Below, in pieces: positions 39,619-42,740 of a stretch of DNA of 42,740 nt (position 1 is its first letter; each line of letters opens with the position of its first letter). The notes under the pieces are model-generated. The model was not told the origin of the DNA. It did no database searches and was given only the letters and a program-made list of their open reading frames with translations. This stretch comes from Gelatiniphilus marinus (GTDB taxonomy: Bacteria; Bacteroidota; Bacteroidia; Flavobacteriales; Flavobacteriaceae). The stretch is from the NCBI RefSeq assembly GCF_042678305.1, contig NZ_JBHUDT010000009.1; one strand, given 5' to 3'. Made by a program: the position numbers and the translations under genes.

Positions 39619-40092
39619 TTAGCAACATCCAGAACCTGGAGCACAGCTATTTGTAGATTGTGTTTGTAATTCAGTTATTATTACTTTTTGTTTTTCAACA
39701 GGAATGCCACATTGGTCTTTAGCTAAACAGTCGGTTTGTTTATTGGTTAACAAGAAATTATGTCCGTCAAATCCAAGTCCGAATTTTCCAATCGTATCTG
39801 CTTGATATTCTACTTCAATTTCTAAATCTTCTATGTTTAGAACCTTTTCAGAAAGTTCAATGATATTCAAGAGTTTTTCAGGATGCAATCTATGGTCGTA
39901 GTCGTTTGCATTCCAAAGTTGGAAGTTTACAACTTCTTCGTTTCTTACAGTTCCACCACAATCGATAAAATGTTTTGTGATTTTACCAACTTCTGTTACG
40001 TGAAAGTGGCTTGGGACTAATTCTCCGTTTGGTAATTGAAAACCAATTGTTTCCAATTCTTTTAATACTGACTTTACTTGTGATAATTTCAT
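39619..40092 (-). CDS. DUF6428 family protein of the arsenic operon
   Basis: This 157-aa protein has F-H-V-T-E-V-G and F-I-D-C-G-G-T-V-R as conserved parts. It ends in a cysteine-rich tail, N-S-C-A-P-G-S-G-C-C, after D-C-L-A-K-D-Q-C-G. From memory it is a regular partner of arsR/arsC in Bacteroidota ars operons. The cysteines suggest binding of arsenite or a related metalloid, but no function is established. An operator-like box (40107-40126) lies in front of it, a duplicate of that before arsR. Confidence 0.8.
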   Translation of the reverse strand: MKLSQVKSVLKELETIGFQLPNGELVPSHFHVTEVGKITKHFIDCGGTVRNEEVVNFQLWNANDYDHRLHPEKLLNIIELSEKVLNIEDLEIEVEYQADTIGKFGLGFDGHNFLLTNKQTDCLAKDQCGIPVEKQKVIITELQTQSTNSCAPGSGCC

Positions 40093-40106
40093 AATTGTAT
40101 TTGTTT

Positions 40107-40126
40107 ATTGCGATTATACGATTAAT
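40107..40126 (-). promoter_or_regulatory. Candidate ArsR operator, copy 2
   Basis: ATTGCGATTATACGATTAAT lies 15 nt upstream of the DUF6428 ATG and matches the box before arsR at 17 of 20 positions. It contains the direct repeat CGATTA-ta-CGATTA. Its position in the arsR/DUF6428 gap suggests a second regulated promoter. Confidence 0.5.
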
Positions 40127-40140
40127 TAATTCAAATTTTT

Positions 40141-40473
40141 TTAACAGCAATCTTGTTTTTCTGTTAAGTCTTGATTTAGGAATTCATTCATTATAGTTTT
40201 CATTGCTGTCCAATTTTCTGTGTGAATACAGTAACAAACACTGGTTCCTTCTACATTTCCTTTAATTAGACCTAAATGTTTTAGTTCTTTCAAATGCTGT
40301 GAGATTGTTGGTTGTGCTAATCCAATTTCGTTTACCAAATCTCCGCAAACACAAGAGTTCATTTTAAACAAATGTTGTAAAATAGCTACTCTTGCAGGAT
40401 GTCCAAATACTTTCGCAAAAAGAGAAATTTCATTTTGTTGGTCGGTAAACATTTCGGTTTTGGCTAATCCCAT
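40141..40473 (-). CDS. arsR: ArsR-family arsenic-responsive repressor
   Basis: This 110-aa winged-helix protein has H-P-A-R-V-A-I-L-Q-H-L, the metalloid-binding C41-V-C43-G-D-L of the alpha-3 type site, and recognition helix A-Q-P-T-I-S-Q-H-L-K-E-L. Two more cysteines (C80, C82 in V-C-Y-C-I-H) and a terminal C-C could add ligands. It represses its own operon until arsenite binds. It is the first gene of the operon and is preceded by a 20-bp box repeated before the next gene. Confidence 0.95.
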   Translation of the reverse strand: MGLAKTEMFTDQQNEISLFAKVFGHPARVAILQHLFKMNSCVCGDLVNEIGLAQPTISQHLKELKHLGLIKGNVEGTSVCYCIHTENWTAMKTIMNEFLNQDLTEKQDCC

Positions 40474-40491
40474 TATTTTATTTATTAATTC

Positions 40492-40511
40492 ATTGCAATA
40501 TTACGATTAAT
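40492..40511 (-). promoter_or_regulatory. Candidate ArsR operator, copy 1
   Basis: ATTGCAATATTACGATTAAT lies 19 nt upstream of the arsR ATG. It differs from the second copy (40107-40126) at only three of 20 positions and is placed at nearly the same distance from a start codon. On the minus strand it overlaps TAATATTG, a one-mismatch -7 box, as expected for a repressor site. Confidence 0.55.
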
Positions 40512-40587
40512 ATTTTAATGCCCAAAGTTTTTTTCCGTGGCTGGGCAAAAAACAGCTCTTTTATTTTTTTAAGCGTTGGAATTGAGC

Positions 40588-40710
40588 GTTGGCAAAAAAT
40601 AAATGTGCTGTTTGTGCGGCTGGTTTTTAGCTTGTGGGTAACGTCCCGCGCAGCTGCTTCGCGGGACGTTCGGCGGTATGTGCCCGATAGGGCTAAATGC
40701 CGCCGAACGT
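40588..40710. repeat. Multi-hairpin repeat upstream of the arsenic operon
   Basis: After GTTGGCA (40588-40594) comes the perfect 11-bp stem AACGTCCCGCG/CGCGGGACGTT (about 40640-40670). Next is GTTCGGCGG/CCGCCGAAC (about 40669-40707) with GCCC/GGGC inside. The arms overlap and abut the 134-bp element. The 418-bp gap between arsR and the next gene holds only these repeats. It is G+C-richer than the rest and shows no coding. Confidence 0.7.
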
Positions 40711-40835
40711 GTTTATATATGGTTTGTTGCGTGAATTTAGCAACTAATTTAGTAAATAATTACAGACAAAGAAAATCCGAGAGGATTTTCGCAAGTAAGC
40801 AAGTAGCCAGCAATAAATTATATATTGTGTTGGCA
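40702..40835. repeat. 134-bp attC-like spacer, element 1
   Basis: CCGAACGTGTTTATATATGG at the left is an imperfect inverted match to the right end, TATATATTGTGTTGGCA read in reverse. At the centre GAAAATCC (40771-40778) and GGATTTTC (40783-40790) form an 8-bp hairpin. The end GTTGGCA is identical to that of element 2. On the minus strand it starts 57 nt after the stop of the orphan gene at 40892. Folding length and geometry resemble integron attC sites, but the ends do not fit RYYYAAC/GTTRRRY exactly. Confidence 0.6.
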
Positions 40836-40891
40836 AATCGCTTTTTTTCAGATTATTAATTTAAAAATTCAACATATTATGAAATTCAGAT

Positions 40892-41425
40892 TTAGTTTAA
40901 AGTATCTTTTTGTATTTCTTCTTTTTTGTTCGATAATGGGTTCTCTACTCGGTTTTTTCGTTCATTCTTACTTTCGTCAGTCTGCCAAAATTCAAGAGTT
41001 AGAACAGTTATTAGAAAACTCAAAAAACTAATTATGATGGTGAAATACATTAATTTTCTCCCTATTTTGGATTCAAAAGTTTTAAGTTTTAATTCCAAGT
41101 CAAGTATTTTGTCTTGCTTATTTTCTCTTTCAGCCGACTTTTTCAAAGATTCCAAATATTTAAAATGTCCTCCAATTCTTTTTGCTTCTATTCCTTTTGG
41201 CTCAAGTCTTTCAGTAAACTCATTTGGACGATATTTTATATATTCACACTCAATCATAAAATCCATAACATCTTCAACGATATTAGTTTTGTCTTTATTC
41301 AAATCTATATTTGATAAGATAGAATTAAAATACATTGCAAGTTCATATTCTAAAGGAAACTCCTTTCCAATAGGAAGTCTAACAATTAATTCGTCAACTA
41401 CTTTTTCAATTTCGCTTTTCGTCAT
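40892..41425 (-). CDS. Hypothetical protein with C-terminal membrane helix
   Basis: This 177-aa protein is not recognised. The N-terminal 60 residues look globular (E-I-E-K-V-V-D-E-L-I-V-R-L). Residues about 70-125 are a charged coiled coil (L-K-K-S-A-E-R-E-N-K-Q-D-K-I-L-D-L-E). One membrane helix follows (T-I-I-I-S-F-L-S-F-L-I-T-V-L-T-L), then a Lys/Asn-rich tail. It is a solitary gene between the two best structured spacers (elements 1 and 2), so it is the clearest cassette-type passenger. The plus-strand frame over its 3' end is considered a shadow. Confidence 0.65.
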   Translation of the reverse strand: MTKSEIEKVVDELIVRLPIGKEFPLEYELAMYFNSILSNIDLNKDKTNIVEDVMDFMIECEYIKYRPNEFTERLEPKGIEAKRIGGHFKYLESLKKSAERENKQDKILDLELKLKTFESKIGRKLMYFTIIISFLSFLITVLTLEFWQTDESKNERKNRVENPLSNKKEEIQKDTLN

Positions 41426-41452
41426 TTTTCAGAGTGTGATTGGTAAGTGTTT

Positions 41453-41583
41453 CCCAACGTTTTTGTATATGAGCTGTGGCGTGTCTTGGCACGAACCTCT
41501 CCAAATAAAAACTGGCTTTGGAAAATCCGCAGGATTTTCCAAGAGGGGACTGACCAAGCCATAGCTTATATACGGTGTTGGCA
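41453..41583. repeat. 131-bp attC-like spacer, element 2
   Basis: The left arm CCCAACGTTTTTGTATATGA continuing with GCTGTGGC pairs imperfectly with GCCATAGCTTATATACGGTG followed by TTGGCA. An intermediate stem (CTTGG...CCTCT with AGAGG...CCAAG) follows, and at the centre TTGGAAAATCC (41518-41528) pairs with GGATTTTCCAA (41532-41542), 11 bp. Its centre and end match element 1. On the minus strand it begins 7 nt after the TlpA stop, the position a cassette recombination site would have. Confidence 0.65.
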
Positions 41584-41590
41584 ACTGGCA

Positions 41591-42581
41591 TTATTCCAGT
41601 ATTTCTGTTAATTTTTGGTTCAGTTCTTCTCCTCTTAAATTTCTTCCAATTATTTCTCCATTTTCGGCAATTAAAAAATTGTCAGGAATTCCATTGATTC
41701 CATAAATTAATGACGCTTCGTTTCCGTCGCCTTTTAAGTCACTTACGTGTTTCCAGTTCAGATTGTCTTTTTCGATTGCCTTTAGCCAACTATTTTTGTC
41801 CTCGTCCAAAGAAACTGCGAATATTTCAAATCCTTTTGGTTTAAATTTCTCATAGGTTTTTACAAGATTTGGATTTTCTTTTCGGCAAGGACCACACCAA
41901 GAGGACCAAAATTCAAGAAGAACAGTTTTTCCTTTTATATCAGATAATTTTTGGGAATTCCCATTTTGGTCTGCCATTTCAAAATCCGCAAATTGCTCTC
42001 CTAATTTTTGGCTCTTTATTTAATTTGATATAATTCGCAATTTTTTGTCCGTATTTAGAATTTTTATTTGGCTCTGAAAATTGTTCAAAAAGTTCAGTCG
42101 TTTTCTTTTTTCCGAAAGTTGTGGAATATACGGCAAGCATTTTTGCACTTATAATACTGTTTGGATTGTTCTTAACAAATTCCATTTCCATTTTTAAACG
42201 TTCATCTCTTGGCAAAGTGTCCGCAACTCTGTATAAATCTTGGCTTAAATTTTCCGATTCTGAACCTGTTACATTAGCAGTCAAAAAATTTCCATTTGAG
42301 GCGTCAAATGTCATAGAATTTTCCTCTAACCATAGAAATCTATACGCAAAATTATCTTTCGTTCGTAAAACTGCTTGAATAGGCGAATAAGGCAATTTAG
42401 TTTTAAACTTAAAAGTGTTGTTTTCTATTACTGTAGAATCTTTAAACTCGTCATTTACTAAATAAATAACCATTCCGTTTTCAACGTCCTTTGTTTTTCC
42501 GTTTATTGAGAATTCCGTTTTTGGCTGTTCTTTACAGGAAAATATTAATAACGCTAAAATTCCAAATGTTAATTTCTTCAT
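41591..42581 (-). pseudogene. TlpA-type thioredoxin lipoprotein, frameshifted
   Basis: The first frame (41979-42581) gives a lipoprotein signal (L-L-I-F-S-C), a DUF4369-like beta domain (F-S-I-N-G-K-T-K-D-V) and a helical linker, ending in K-I-R-R-A-I-C-G-F-stop. The second frame (from about 41995 to 41591) continues with F-A-D-F-E-M-A-D-Q-N-G and the thioredoxin domain W-S-S-W-C-G-P-C-R-K, then G-I-N-G-I-P-D-N-F-L. Removing one A from the A5 run (T5 at 42005-42009) restores P-K-L-G-E-Q-F-A-D and a protein of about 329 aa. Such proteins are periplasmic disulfide reductases. Confidence 0.88.
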
Positions 42582-42598
42582 CGATGTTTGTTTTGCTT

Positions 42599-42720
42599 GT
42601 TGCCAACGTGTTCCTTTAGTTTGTAATAAATAACTTTATATAGAAAAAGAGGAGAACTATAACGTGTTTTAGAATTACAGATCCATGACACGTACGAGTC
42701 CTCTCTTTCTATAGAGTTGC
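42599..42720. repeat. Inverted repeat upstream of the TlpA gene, right edge
   Basis: TTGCCAACGTG (from about 42599) matches the end motif of the attC-like spacers. Further on TATAGAAAAAGAGGAG (about 42638) and CTCCTCTTTTTCTATA-like TCCTCTCTTTCTATAG (about 42699-42714) form a long imperfect hairpin. It is a third spacer of a different sequence type or an insertion-sequence end. The window stops before its full form can be seen. Confidence 0.45.
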
Positions 42721-42740
42721 AAAGAACCATTTGGAATACC

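Noticed and set aside
40518..40859. Plus-strand frame of 113 aa over the multi-hairpin repeat
   Set aside because: It reads through palindromes and the attC-like element, and has no protein-like features.
40879..41031. Plus-strand frame of 50 aa with a hydrophobic start (M-K-F-R-F-S-L-K)
   Set aside because: It overlaps the C-terminal part of the minus-strand orphan protein, which has a coherent coiled coil and membrane helix. Real use is possible, but the minus frame is longer and matches the orientation of its neighbours.

Overview
This AT-rich window looks like a chromosomal segment from a marine-type member of the Flavobacteriaceae (Bacteroidota). The signs are a PorP/SprF outer-membrane protein of the type IX secretion family, a HPPK/deoxynucleoside-kinase fusion typical of the phylum, an OmpA/PD40 protein, a two-subunit-III cytochrome oxidase cluster with SCO and DUF420 proteins, start codons without Shine-Dalgarno sequences, and several TAnnTTTG-type -7 promoter boxes. 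No rRNA, tRNA, CRISPR array or prophage was seen.

Layout. 1-565: edge of a possible IS256-type transposase, a frameshifted small gene with its own terminator, and a dispersed palindromic repeat. 566-5471 (minus): gamma-carbonic-anhydrase-like protein and a LytS/LytTR two-component pair. The kinase and regulator are separated by a GIY-YIG nuclease gene and a lipoprotein gene, and between them lie two 83-bp copies of a segment carrying a broken start of the regulator gene. 5709-12759: vWA lipoprotein, PorP/SprF protein, NifU-like Fe-S carrier, dodecin, DUF255 thioredoxin-fold lipoprotein, DUF1304 membrane protein and MscS channel. 12848-19285 (minus): tsaB, then a complete MacAB-TolC-like efflux operon (ATPase, two FtsX-type permeases, HlyD adaptor, TolC). 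19382-25133 (minus): cytochrome c oxidase biogenesis and structural cluster, from ctaB through two subunit III genes and subunit IV to a SCO-like protein, SCO, DUF420 and a 73-aa CxxC protein. A promoter precedes ctaB, whose start must be a non-ATG codon. 25303-35680: metallo-beta-lactamase fold hydrolase, OmpA/PD40 protein, GH3-family protein, DUF2797 protein, ribosomal protein bS21, a large AsmA protein, a queuosine-precursor transporter and the HPPK-dNK fusion.

35681-42740 is accessory DNA in which every recognisable gene lies on the minus strand: a gene remnant, a methyltransferase, a DinB-family protein, an arsenic operon (arsR, DUF6428, arsC, acr3), an orphan membrane protein and a TlpA-type thioredoxin lipoprotein. 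Several of these single genes are followed at the 3' side by a folded spacer. In the two best copies the spacer is about 131-134 bp, has long imperfect inverted arms ending in TGCCAAC/GTTGGCA, and has a central GAAAATCC/GGATTTTC hairpin. This resembles an integron cassette array without a visible integrase, although the core sites do not match the classical consensus.

Two genes here (arsC and tlpA) and one at the left edge are each broken by a single-base indel in a short A run. That means either decay, transcriptional slippage or sequencing error. Two near-identical 20-bp boxes upstream of arsR and of the DUF6428 gene are good candidates for ArsR operators.
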